From Thuidium tamariscinum (lineage: Eukaryota; Streptophyta; Bryopsida; Hypnales; Thuidiaceae): a DNA stretch of 64,000 bases. The notes under the pieces are model-generated. The model saw nothing but the letters and a program-made list of their open reading frames with translations, had not been told where the DNA came from and made no database searches. Shown here piece by piece: positions 35,600 to 46,330 of this stretch; positions within the stretch are counted from its first letter, which is position 1; each line of letters begins with the position of its first letter. Location: NCBI GenBank assembly GCA_947034885.2, contig OX344751.2, forward strand, positions 46,095,082 through 46,159,081, read 5' to 3'. The position numbers and the translations under genes were made by a program.

Positions 35600-36246
35600 C
35601 CCCTAACTGCCCAAGGTACCAGAATCTGGTGTTTGAAAAATATTGAAGTTAAATAAAATCTAACCAATTTGCTATTTTTAGTGGTTTTTATTTTTGGAAA
35701 GTTCTTCTAAAAGTCTATTTTTAGTGTCAAAAATCCGATCTAGAAAATGAATGATAGTGATTTTTCTATACAAGATTTTGTACAAGGGTACCCCTTGCAA
35801 TCTTGACTTTGTGTAGTGTTGAGAGCTCTTGAAAATGAGCCTCAAATACACTAGATCTTGAAGAAAAAATCACATTCAAAATTCATTCAAAAAAATTGTA
35901 GAATAGATTTTGAGGAGCCGTAAATTGATTGGAGTTGTGCATGTTAGGCCCTTTCACCTCATATTTTTTTGGTCACCAACTTTTTAGATCTAACTTGCAA
36001 AAAGAGGATAAAAACACTTTACATCACTTTTGCAGTTTTGACACCCTCATGGTCAAACATTATAATCTTTCACTTCACAAGTATTATTGTCGTGTTTTCT
36101 TTTCCTATGTAATCTCTGACATGTCTAGTTTGAATTTGTATGGCTACAATTCAAAAAAGATTGATACAATTTATCAATATGTTGACATTTTGTTCAACTT
36201 AGAGCAAATTCTAAGAAGCTAGAAACAGGCCTTGGGCAGTTAGGGG
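35600..36246 (+). mobile_element. TTAA-flanked MITE, family B, 647 bp
   Basis: TTAA (35596-35599), CCCCTAACTGCCCAAGG; ends CCTTGGGCAGTTAGGGG + TTAA (36247-36250). The 17-bp terminal repeats are perfect. No coding capacity: the 97-codon frame at 35929 has no motif. The copy at 63315-63962 is one base different in length and lies in the opposite orientation. Confidence 0.9.
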
Positions 36247-36250
36247 TTAA

Positions 36251-36681
36251 GTTGAACTGAACTCACTCTGTCCGTCTCATGGATTCGGCTGGATTGGCCC
36301 CCTCACTCGGCCTTACCATGTTTGACCATAGGAGCAATCCAAACAAAAAGCCCTAGTTGGGGCCATGATCACCCCCACTTTCTTCACCCCCGACTAATTT
36401 GGGGTCTGTGATGGCAAATATGAATTCAAAATTTGCAAAAAATAATTTGTGTGAAAAATAAAAAATTACAGCATTTCACCCAAGTGGCCGAGCGAGGGGG
36501 TCAGTTCTCCCTGCCTGTCTCATGCATCCGTCATATGAAGACTGCTCGCCTGGCAGATGGGGTCCATGATGGGAACGGGGAACAAAGGCTCCCTGGATAA
36601 CGAACAAGATTAGTCATGCGGGGAATGTGGACAATCTGCTTTAGTGCCTTTGATCAAACCAAACTTGGCCCCAAATAAGCT
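36251..36681. other. Decayed sequence related to the 34.9-kb island
   Basis: At about 36390-36460, GACTAATTTGGGGTCTGTGA and ATGAATTCAAAATTTGCAAA align with 35015-35085 (GACTCGATTGGGGGCCTCTG, ATGAACTCCGAATTTGCAAA). The surrounding sequence is more GC-rich than the intergenic DNA. No open gene. Confidence 0.5.
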
Positions 36682-37153
36682 TTAACCCCTTAGCGCCGCC
36701 AGCGCCAATTTTTGGCATTTGGATTTGGAAAATGAGGTCTGGTACGTAAATGCACCAAGATTGACGTCCACCAAAAATAAGGGGCTGTAGCACGCCGGGT
36801 TCTGGACATGACAACGCAGCCAAACAATTGTTCCTGTATTAATGGTATTAATGAGAGTTAGGAAAACAGGAGCGTACGAAGCTTTTATAAAGGCAGAGTA
36901 GTGACCAAAAGTACTGTAGGGGCTCAATTTTTTTTTCATGGTCAGACATAGTGGGCAGCAACGTCAATTTTTTTGAATGAAAAAATGGTATATTTTGCAT
37001 GTCAGCATTCAAACTCCTCAGCGTGCGGGCAGTTTGGCGCGATCTGTATCGCGCGAAGGTTGTTGGGCCAAATGAGGCTCATGAAAGTTGGGGAAGGCCT
37101 ATGAAAAAATTAGCGTCTGCATTCAAAAGTGGTAGCTGCCAAATTCAAAGTGC
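36682..37153. other. Possible unpaired TTAA element end and unassigned DNA
   Basis: TTAACCCCTTAGCGCCGCC at 36682 looks like another TTAA/CCCC terminus, with palindromic GCGCCGCCAGCGCC. No matching GGGGTTAA end is found downstream, so it is only a relic or coincidence. No gene. Confidence 0.35.
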
Positions 37154-37369
37154 CACTAGTAGAAAACCCTGTTTTATGTGACAAGACCTAATTTTTCTTG
37201 ACGAATTTTGCTAGACATCAAACATAACAATTCATGTTTTTATGTCAACAAAAACGTTCAACATAACATCAATGCTGATATAAAAACACAGGTTATTACA
37301 TTTGATGTTTAGCAAAATCCATCAAGAAAAATTAGGTCTTGTCACATTAAATAGGGGGTTCTACTAGTG
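37154..37369. mobile_element. CACTA-type MITE, 216 bp, TSD TGC
   Basis: CACTAGTAGAAAACCCTG at the left; GGGGGTTCTACTAGTG at the right. The arms are inverted repeats over most of the length (GACAAGACCTAATTTTTCTT and its inverse). TGC flanks both ends (37151-37153 and 37370-37372). It shares the CACTAGTAGAAAAC terminus with 18778. Confidence 0.9.
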
Positions 37370-37402
37370 TGCGTTGCATTGGGTTTCCACTTGTACACAG
37401 CC

Positions 37403-38352
37403 ATGGAGAGGAAGGCGATGGCGGCAAAGGCTGTCTGTAAAGAATGCTGCAAATTAGAAGTTTGATTCACTGCTTTGGAGGGGTTCGAATTCGAATCGAG
37501 AGAAGAAAGAAGTAGACAGTGGGATTTGGTACTAGTTGAGTGATGCCAAGAGTATGCACAAAGAAGGATTTGGCTAATCTACCAAGTCCACAGCTGCCTC
37601 TTCTATGGTGTGAAAGAGAGGCAGCTGTGATTGCATCACATTTGCGCATTCACCATAATGCTAGCAAATGGAAGCTGCAGTACTTGTTATCTATGCTAGA
37701 TGAGGACTATCTTATAAGCCTTCCTAAACTTCTGTAGGACAAATCTGAGGCGTTCTACTTCAATCGAAGCCCTAGCAATCTCCGTTGGCTTTGGTGTGCT
37801 TGGGGCGTTCGAATTCTGGGTTGGAAGCGTGAGCGGAAGCCTGGACATCCTCGCGGGTTCTCAGAGGACGTTTTCAAAGCATCGCGTGATCACATTTTTC
37901 CATTTTCCAAAATCGAACAAGTTACTAGATATGAGGTTGAAAGAGTGAGCTCGGACAATTTGAAAGAGTGGAGTAGAGAGTACACAAGCATCAATGCTGC
38001 AGTTCCCACATCCGGCACCAACCAAGAGACCTGCCAATCGCCAAGCATTAAGCACATCAAGAGCAAAGGAGAGGAGTCACAACAGGAGCAGGACTGCACC
38101 AGAGTGTATCGACAACGAATGCGGAGCGCAAGCGAGACCATACTCGAGTGGATCGATAACAAGACCGAGGGAAGCCGAACGCCACCGAGATCGGATGGCC
38201 AGGCGTCAACGCTACTAGAGGAGCTACATGGCCTGGGTGGACTTCATCGGCTCGCGGATGGAAGTAGGCAGAGGAAATGTCAGAAACCTACGACGGAGCG
38301 TGCGCCCTTGTCGAGGTATGTCGACCGGGGGAGCTTGCAAGCGGATCGATAA
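37403..38352 (+). pseudogene. Unrecognised broken gene region, part 1
   Basis: GC-richer gene-like DNA. A frame from 37540 runs to TAA 38350-38352 with a single in-frame TAG at 37735-37737. It reads MPRVCTKKDLANLPSPQLPL, ...SNLRWLWCAWGVRILGWK, ...ASRDHIFPFSKIEQVTRYEV, then a hydrophilic Gln/Ser/Thr/Lys/Glu-rich stretch. A possible short first exon, MERKAMAAKAVCKECCKLEV, starts at 37403. A CAG|GTGAGA donor-like site follows at about 38363. I do not recognise a family. It could be a transposon accessory gene or a host gene fragment. Confidence 0.35.
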
Positions 38353-38364
38353 GCACCCAGTCAG

Positions 38365-39033
38365 GTGAGACCTTCACACTGCAACCTCACATGCGATCCA
38401 GTCATACCCGATCTTGTATTAGAGCAAATCTTTGTGCAAAAGCATGTGTTATGGGAAAGCATGGACAATTCAGAGGAAGATGAGGAGGAATGGATAGAAG
38501 TACACCTGATACGGGAAATTGTAGACGTCGAGACACAGCATTTGAACCTTGTATTGCGATTCTTGGACGGATCAGAAAGGGAGGTGTGCTCATGATCTGT
38601 TCTAAGGCCACACGTCGCTCTTCGCTCCCACCAGCGGCAAACCTCACGAGCAGACGAGAGTCATGAGACTAAGGAAAAGAATGCTAATCTTAGGGCGCTC
38701 GTACAGGATCATGACATTGAAGATACCATGCTCGATTTCCATTCCTCATTTGGAGATGATTTCTTCAGAACCTCGGAGGAAGACGTCAACTCTGTGGATG
38801 GTACATCTGACGCCTCAGATGAACTAAGAGATCAGCAAGCACATGATATTGACAGCGTTCCATTCCATGGTGGTTGCCAAGAGGACCCTGACTCTGAGAC
38901 TACCATGTCCAAAGGGGAATACGAAGAAGCTCGCAGACCTTTGTGCTCCCAGAGGAGGACCGAATCGACAAGTGCCTCAACGACAAGGCCGATGTCGACA
39001 TTGTCTTGTTGTAAATTCCTACATAGTGTATAA
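38365..39033 (+). pseudogene. Unrecognised broken gene region, part 2 (acidic protein)
   Basis: The same frame as part 1 continues from 38365 through VLWESMDNSEEDEEEWIEVH and LNLVLRFLDGSEREV, meets TGA at 38593-38595, then stays open to TAA 39031-39033. That last stretch is a strongly acidic, Ser/Asp-rich segment around SFGDDFFRTSEEDVNSVDGT. One stop interrupts about 220 codons of otherwise continuous frame. Family and role are unknown. The acidic, low-complexity character resembles the tails of transposon proteins here, but that is only an impression. Confidence 0.3.
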
Positions 39034-39228
39034 ACATAGTATAATAAATTTTATTGGGTAGTTTCAAGGTGACGTTAATTCTTTGAATAACTTCAAGGTG
39101 ACGCTGTTCTATTAAGGTGTACAACATCCATATAAGAACACGATTTTGCCTTAGAGTTTTATTGGATTTCATTAGTGAGTTTAGTTTTCACATTTGAATT
39201 AAAATGTCAAACTGGAGGGTTTTTCTGA

Positions 39229-39661
39229 GTCTCAAGATGAAGAGCCTCAACCGAAGGTTGAATTCGAACTTTCATTGTCACAACTGCTGGATCAACATCT
39301 TCTGCTGCGAGATATTATATTGCCACGTGAGCATCTACGGAATAAAGTTGGGCCTTATCAACCGCCGAAACAACCTCGTTTGGAGCAACGATGGCACGGG
39401 AACCTTCAGCGAGATGCTCGAGCTTTGGTAATCTTATTGCAAGTTGGGTGTGTTGAGCCCGGAAGTCGTGAAGTGACATTTGAAGGATGTTTTGAAAGTT
39501 TAAACGACGAACAATACTTTGGTATGGTGAGGCCTATCGAATGGAGTCGCAGTCACGAACGATGGTTAGAAGGATCAGTGAATCCTTTGACAAAGGTAGA
39601 TCGTACTAATTATGTCGCTGCGACAATCAAACGCATCATCAAGTTTCTGCAGATGGAGTGA
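39229..39661 (+). CDS. Hypothetical protein fragment (possible last exon)
   Basis: An open frame reads EPQPKVEFELSLSQLLDQHL, ...GPYQPPKQPRLEQRWHGNLQ, ...PGSREVTFEGCFESLND, ...PIEWSRSHERWLEGSVNP and ends ...IIKFLQME at TGA 39659-39661. It has balanced, coding-like composition and no internal stop over about 140 codons. There is no good ATG at the start; an acceptor-like AG near 39229 suggests an exon. It may belong to the same broken gene as 37403-39033. I recognise no domain. Confidence 0.35.
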
Positions 39662-41487
39662 AGCTTCGATTGGAACTCTATTTTTTTACCTCTAGTAAAC
39701 ATTTATTGAATATTAGTTCTTAATTTTATATTTTGAGTATTTTATTTAAATCACAATGTGTGATTATAAATGTAGAATGAAGATTTTGTGATAGAAAAAT
39801 TAGCTTGGGGTTTGATGATAAGAGAGAGTGTGAATGGGGAAGTGATTGGAATCTTAGGTGGGGTCTTGGTAGGGGTATAGGCTGATGTGCCCCACTCCCT
39901 CACTTATGATGGGGAGGAAATTAGGGAAAAGATACTTAGTTGGTGTGTAAAGAGAGGGAAGTGTGTGTGTGTGTGTTTTGGGGAGTTTTGACCGAATTTT
40001 GGGTTGATGTAGCTCATTGAGCATGAAGAATTGAGTAATGAAATTTTGGCATGACATTCCTTGTGTTTATAGCTTTTCAAAGAGTGTTTACAAGTTGGAT
40101 TTGAAGTTCGGAGTCAAAAGTTATGAGAGCTTGAAATTGTGAAGACCCAAGGATCTCTATTGAGAAGTCAGAGGCTTCAACAAGCTATAACTTTTGTAAT
40201 ATTTTTTTTTACTTAAGATTTGGAGGGATTATATATCACTGTAGTAGCTTTCCAAAAAGTCATCACTCATTTGGTTTGGAGTTTGTAAGAGAAAATTATG
40301 AGGAGTTGAAGGTCTGGAGGAAAATTGGAGTGTGGAAGGAGAACGGCCGTGACTTGAAACGACCACAACTTTGGGTGTGTTTTTTATATGTCTTTGAAAA
40401 CTCTTGTGGAGTTAGTTTGTAGAATTTCCTATCTATAATGAGTTCATTCACTTCATTTGAACTTTTATTGAAGAAATTATAGAGTGTAGAAGATAGGAAG
40501 GAGTGTTGCCTTTATAGTTTAGAAACTCGAGACTTTGTTCCTTAATAACTTTTGGACAGAGTCTTAGTTTCTCATGAAACTTTCTGAGATTGTGGATATT
40601 AGTTTGAGGATTCTAACTTTCTATCACACTTGCAATTTGAATTTGCAGTTCAAAAGTTATAGAAAAATATAGAGGCAGTAGTTGGTTGCCAAGGGATTTG
40701 AGGAACCTCTACTTTGTACTCTAATAACTTTTGGACAGTAGTTTAGATAGAATTGAGATTTAGAGGGTGTTTTTTTTGTAAAGTTATCTTTCCAAAATGA
40801 TATTACACTAAGTATTTGGAGACTTAAGCCATATGTAGTACTAGAAAGAAGGTTGCAACTAGTGAGAGGAAAAGTTTTCTAGTGTTCTTTGGGGTTCTTT
40901 GAAGTTTTTTGGGGTTCTTTGGGTTCTTTTGAAGACTTGAAGATTCTAAGGCCGTACATGACGAGGATCTAGCCTTGTGTTGTGGCTTGTGGCTCGTTTT
41001 CATTTCTGTTATTTCCAGCCAGTTTTGGAGGCTAGTTGAAAATTCAATTTTTGCATTGTAAAATTGTTGCGAGCCGTGGTTATCCAATAAACGGTTCATT
41101 TTGTGTTTGTGGCGACAAAGTGGGGTTAATGGCCCACATAGTCGATCTTTTATGTTGTTCCCATTGATGAAAGGCGCTTCTTGGTCATCACGGGTTTGAA
41201 GTTTAGAAGCCCATCATCCGGACGGTCACTCGTGTTGGCCGTCTCGTTTTACACGTCCGAAGCCTTGTTTCTTATTACACACCTTCACCCTTGGCCCTAT
41301 AGAGCCAGCCACAGGATAGGCCAACGAAAGAACAAGTGAAGATTCAAGCAAAGATTCGAGTGAAGATTAAGAGAAGATTTGAATTTTAAAGACTTATCCA
41401 ACTTCACTCATCAACGTGCAGCCAGACACCCTGTGTGTTCTCTAAGCGCGCTCCTCTCTACCTGACAACGTTGAGAGGCCATGTGGC
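39662..41487. other. Non-coding region upstream of the piggyBac transposase
   Basis: No supported gene. A direct repeat TAATAACTTTTGGACAG occurs at 40543 and 40722, and many AAAGTTATG/ATAACTTTTG words recur. GGGTTCTTTG-type units repeat at about 40881-40933. An AATAAA lies at about 41087. The texture resembles a decayed retroelement LTR, but no ends were found. Confidence 0.35.
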
Positions 41488-41494
41488 ATGGTAG

Positions 41495-42838
41495 AGGAGG
41501 AACCAAACTCATCTCCAGATAGAAAAAGACGGAGGCGATCACATTGTACATGGCTATGCTTCAAAGAGGAAGGAAGCGTCTTCCCACTCTTGCCCACCTG
41601 GATTTGAAACTGACGTTGAGGAACTAGCAGTTCGAACCTGCCATAATGGGGCCAACGGGTCTACGAGTCCTGAAGTCAAGGACGACATTGATGAGGACGG
41701 ACATTCCTCTGATTCATGGTATATAGAACCTGAGATGGCTCCTTCACGTGGCAGTTCATCTAAGGCATCTAGTAGACGGGGAAAAATTAAAGGCGAGGCA
41801 GTTGGCAAAAGGGAAAAACGACTGTTGTTGGATCCCGTAATTACTCGATTTGCTAAAGACCAATGGTTGCCGCATGTGCCACACTACAACCACGCTGCTT
41901 TGGAGTTCACTGGTCCCATGCCAGGTTGTGTGCACCCTTACGGAGTTTTACCTTCAATCCTAGGAATTTTCCAACAATTCTAGTCGGAAAAGACTCAAAG
42001 ACGTATTGTTCAGGAGACCAATCTGTATGCATCTGAGGTTATAAGCAAAGACGGCAAGACTCGGGGGGGAGTGGAGTGGTCTCCGCTAGGACTAGGGAAA
42101 TTCAGGGCTTATTTAGCCATATGCTTGTACATGGGAATAAAAAAAGTCCCGAATCGAAGATTATACTGGTCACAGAATGAAAAGTTCTTTCACTGTGAAG
42201 TCATTTCTAACATATTGAAGAGAGACAGGTTTGAGAGGATCACATGTTGCCTACATGTAGCCATGGCTCCAATACACATGCAGGACCGTCAAAGCCCTAC
42301 CTATGATAAACTACATAAAATCCGATGGCTTGTTGATCGAGTTTGCAATAGATTCAAAAACATGTAGAGCCCTAATCGTCAAATAATGGTTGATGAAAGC
42401 ATGGTCTTGTATAAGGGCAAATATTCCCTGATTCGTCAATATATGCCAAAGAAACCTGTGCGCTTTGGATTGAAGGTTTGGGTAGCGGCAGATGCTTTAT
42501 CCAAATATGTTTGGAACTTCCACATTTATTGTGGAAAATTTGGTAATCCCCATGACATTGATACTAAAACTGACGAGGATGATGAGACAGAAGTACAGCC
42601 TCAAGAGTTTCCATCACGAAGTGGAAAAGGTGAAGGCTTGTAGGGTCGCTATGTGGTCAAACATTTGTTGCAGAGTTTGATTGGCAAGGGGCATATAGTA
42701 ACAACTGATAATTTCTTCTCTTCAGTACCTCTCTTCCTTGATTTATTTGATGAGGGCATCATGGCAACGGGCACGTTGAGAGCCAATAGAAAATACGTCT
42801 CTCGTTCCTTGTTTTCAAAAGCAGCCACAAAGGGCAAG
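41495..42838 (+). pseudogene. piggyBac transposase (DDE_Tnp_1_7), N-terminal and catalytic part
   Basis: The piggyBac transposase cuts and pastes DNA at TTAA sites with a DDD catalytic triad. One frame (codons in phase with ATG 41735) runs 41495-42838. It has an acidic N-terminal region (DDIDEDGHSSDSWYIEPE), RRGKIKG basic segment, IVQETNLYA, LAICLYMGIKKVPNRRLYW, MVDESMVLYKGKYSLIRQY (first catalytic D at 42392-42394), KPVRFGLKVWV, GHIVTTDNFFSSVPLF (second D at 42707-42709) and GTLRANRKYVS. Three in-frame TAG codons interrupt it (41981, 42365, 42641), but there is no frameshift. The true start is unclear: an ATG at 41488 opens MVEEEPNSSPDRKRRRR in a different frame, so a shift or splice near 41540 is possible. 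A 4.9-kb insertion splits the gene after 42838. Confidence 0.88.
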
Positions 42839-44411
42839 TGTAAGCCCCCAAAATGGCACTCGGAACTTTGGATCCATTTTTTGCGATTAAATTGCGAAAT
42901 CCAGCTAAAATATAAGAAACAGACATAAAAAGAGTATTGAAAGGGTTTTGGTAGAAGTCTATACCAAAATGGTGAGAAACCAACTTAGAAGGTGGAAAAT
43001 TCCTAATTCTAGGAATTTCTATCATTCTGAGTCTCAGAAATACGTTTGTGTGAAGATTTAGTAATTCCGAGAGAAATGAGGGAACGAAAGTTAGTTAGTC
43101 CTAGTGTCTGTCTGTGCAAAATCAACCTTTTAAGGAGGCACATGACATACTGACTAAGCCAAAAGAGTTTACTACGAGCCTAGAAGATTTACCAAGGCCT
43201 AAATTCGATTTTGAGATAAATTGAATTTAGAAGTAAAACAGTTACAAATGACTTGGAGAATTGGAATTTCACAAGATGAAAGATGGAGGATTGGAGATTG
43301 AAGACTACAGAAAGGTGTTCCCAGGGTAGGAGCATGCCAGGAGCAAACAAGAATTAAACAATTGTCCAAGATTCCCGGGCATCGGGAATTAAATTGTCCA
43401 ATCGGGCAAAGTAATTCCAAATTACTAAAAATAGACTAGTGCAAGGTCACGTTGAACTTACACTAAGAATCAAGGAGTAACCTAGATATTACCCAAATTA
43501 TTTTGTATTTTCCCGAAATTCCACGTTGACTCCATGGAAAGTCAACCACACATAGAAATGTTCGTAAATTTTTAGAAATTACGTATGATGCGGTAAAATC
43601 TTGCTAAAAATTAGGATAGGTTTTTGTGTGCTTAATAAACACTCGGTCAAGTTTGAAGACATTTCGACATTCCCAACTACCAGAACCGGCATCAACATCG
43701 AATTTCAATGGAATTTACAATTTGGCAGTGGATTGACTAGTGTATCAGGAGCGAATGATGTCTGATTGTCGCAAATGAGGAGTCATTCCTTGCTCTCACA
43801 AACATTTCTAATAGCCCTGGCCTGATAGATTCATCAAAATACGCAAATCCTAAAAGTTAGATTTTTGACTTTTAATTGGAGTTACCGTAATTTCAATTTG
43901 GGTGCGCAAACGGCCTAGGAGTGAGGGGTTAGGGGTCCTTTAGGCTTACTAAGGTCTTCTGAAGACAATGGCACAGACGGTTTTCCGTTTTGAATTGTTC
44001 CCTAAAAGATAGAGAGGGTCAGCTCTTAGTTTGACTTTTTAATCGTTAATTGCGGTTAATTAAAAGTGATTTTGGAAATATCTCTTGGAAAATCAAAGAT
44101 TGGATTTGGTCAAGATCTCTTTCTTGCGTAAAAAGCCATCTTTGGGCTAAAGAAAGACAATTTTCAAAATGACTTTTGGTTAATTTGCAAAATATCTACG
44201 TAAATTAGGATTAATTCCAAAATATCTTGGGTTAAGATCTTGGATTAAGATCTTGGATTTGATTTGGCCAAGATTTCATTAGCTAAATGGGGATGTTTTT
44301 AAAAATTTCCACCATTAAACAAGTATTATTTTGGATTATATTAGGGTAGTTTAAGGTGGAAAGTAACAAAGTGTTTTCACTGACAATTACCGAGAGGGGC
44401 CCAACCACGGG

Positions 44412-44420
44412 TATATAAGG
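44412..44420 (+). promoter_or_regulatory. TATA box-like element in the TG...CA insertion
   Basis: TATATAAGG in locally GC-rich sequence, followed by C-rich and pyrimidine-rich DNA, like a core promoter. The strand follows from the motif orientation. No transcript evidence. Confidence 0.35.
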
Positions 44421-44745
44421 ACCCCCCTCAAGGTTGCCAGTACCTTTATTTCTTGCACCGACACTTCGTTCCTCTCCTTTAATTTGTGCCACCAACGTGG
44501 TCGGGGCACCGCTTGGACCAAAGACCTTGGCCAAGTTGTATTGTTCTTTTAAATTTGAAGGCTTAGGGCTCCTTCAATTAGTTCATGTATTAACACTTTT
44601 GCATCAAGGGCTAACTCCACTTTCTGGCAGACCAATGACTCGCGGAAATTTCAAGCATTGAACGCCAAAGTTCGGTTTAAACATTGTCATGTGTACCTCC
44701 TTTGGTTGCGAAATCTTGAAATACTAAGAGATTTTAAGAATTTAA

Positions 44746-45669
44746 CCCCTAAAGTTCCGCAACTATGTTTCCACAAAAACTGCTCCAAAACTGTAATTTC
44801 TAAGACAGCTACTAAATTTTAGGAAAAAAACATTTTTTGACATATGTAACCGTAGGATCTTTTAGTGAACTAGTTTGGGAAGATGTAGAAAAAATTTCAG
44901 AAATTTCCACCATGTAGATTGCAAGATATTAGTGTTTGAAGTTACAAAAATCATTTTTTTTCCACTGTGAAAATCCGGGCAGCTGCACTTCAGAAGGCCA
45001 CATTTGTATGAAAAAATGTCCAAAATGGTTGCAACTCTTTGGATTCATTTTCCAATTCAAGTTGGCTACATGCTTGAAAATTTTCATATCATTTGGAATT
45101 GTACAACATGTACAAAAAAAATAGTAAGTAGAAAGAAGTAGAGAATGATTCAAAATACAAAATGGTAACAATTTATTTATTGAATTGAAAAATGCCAATC
45201 CCAATAGTTCAAATGTTGTAATAAACAACCTAAACCTAATGTTTTTTATTTTTTTCAAAAATATTGAAAATTGAGTAAAATAAAGGACTTCAAAGTTTAT
45301 TTTAAAGAAGGAAATCCATAACTACCCGCAAACTAAAATTCTTCATAACTTTTGACTCATTAATCCAAATGGAATGATTCAAAGCTTTCCATGTATATAT
45401 AAATCTATAAAACCAATTTCAAATTTTTATTTTCAAAAAACGTGATTTTTTCTGATCTGCCCGAACTGCCCGAGTTGAGAAACAAACAACATTTTATGCA
45501 ATAACTTTTCAAGTATGTAGTCAAAAGTCACGAAAATTGTTGGGCTTTGAAGATACTCCTCGTCCACACCTTCTATTAAAGTTTGGTTCCAAAATATGGA
45601 AATCTCTAGCCACACGTACCTGCCCAAAATTGCTATGTTGCCAAAAAAGGCATGTTGGTCCTTTAGGGG
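44746..45669 (-). mobile_element. TTAA-flanked MITE, family A, 924 bp
   Basis: TTAA (44742-44745), CCCCTAAAGTTCCGCAACTATG; ends GTTGGTCCTTTAGGGG + TTAA (45670-45673). Same length as the 13010 copy, reverse orientation, nested in the TG...CA insertion. The small open frames in it are shared by family copies and are not genes. Confidence 0.85.
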
Positions 45670-46119
45670 TTAAAAGTGAAAGTTCGGTTCAAAATTTGTC
45701 ATGTGTACCTCCTTTTGCGAATAAAATTCTTAAAATACTATTAGGAAACACTTGAAACGGCAAAGCTTTGAACCTCCACAATAGCCACTCACACATTGGG
45801 AAAATTAAACATCTCTACTTAAGGCATAAGCGGAGGTCACTTGTTAATCTTAAGCTTTTAATCCACCTCAAGGTTAAATAAGGGGGGAATGAATGGCTTA
45901 AAGCCTTCAAACTTGAATGTCACATGCCATTTCTTTTGATGTTTGAGCATGTGAAACCTCATCTATCCTTTCAGTTGAAAATCGCATATGGTTGGCAAGG
46001 GCCCAATTATTAGCAGTTAGCACCAATTGCAAAGATTGGTGGCATTAGTAATAGCCATTTTAGTTAGTATAGATTTTATCCCAAAAGTTAGAAATTAGAA
46101 ATCCAAAAAAAACAAAATC

Positions 46120-46330
46120 CAAAGACCAAGAGGCCAACCGAGCGGACTAGAGCGGGGCAGACAAGGCAGGCGACGAGGCAGACCAAGGGCGGGCGACTAG
46201 GGCGGACCAAGGGCGACCGGGCGAGGGCGCCGACCAACCGCGCCCCTCTACATGGCTGCGGGAGCCAGCCTTTGAGCTGGCTGGGGGAGCCAGTAATTCG
46301 GCGAGGCTGCGATGAGCCAGTACTTGGAGT
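46120..46330. repeat. GC-rich degenerate repeat block
   Basis: Units such as GACCAAGGGCG and GCGACCGGGCG recur for about 120 bp, followed by GGGAGCCAG and GGGGAGCCAG. The block contrasts sharply with the AT-rich DNA around it and lies within the TG...CA insertion. Confidence 0.6.

Noticed and set aside
36682..36705. TTAACCCCTTAGCGCC as left end of the piggyBac element
   Set aside because: No matching right end with GGCGCTAAGGGG and TTAA found downstream of the transposase.
37485..37500. Second B-box-like GGTTCGAATTCGAA
   Set aside because: Palindromic by chance; no tRNA arms nearby.
41495..42838. UAG reassigned as a sense codon
   Set aside because: TAG also appears to end real frames here (4866), and the gene carries other lesions (frameshift, insertion). 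Pseudogene decay is simpler.
43735..43755. Primer-binding-site-like GTATCAGGAGC in the TG...CA insertion
   Set aside because: Poor match to the initiator tRNA site, and there is no second LTR after it.
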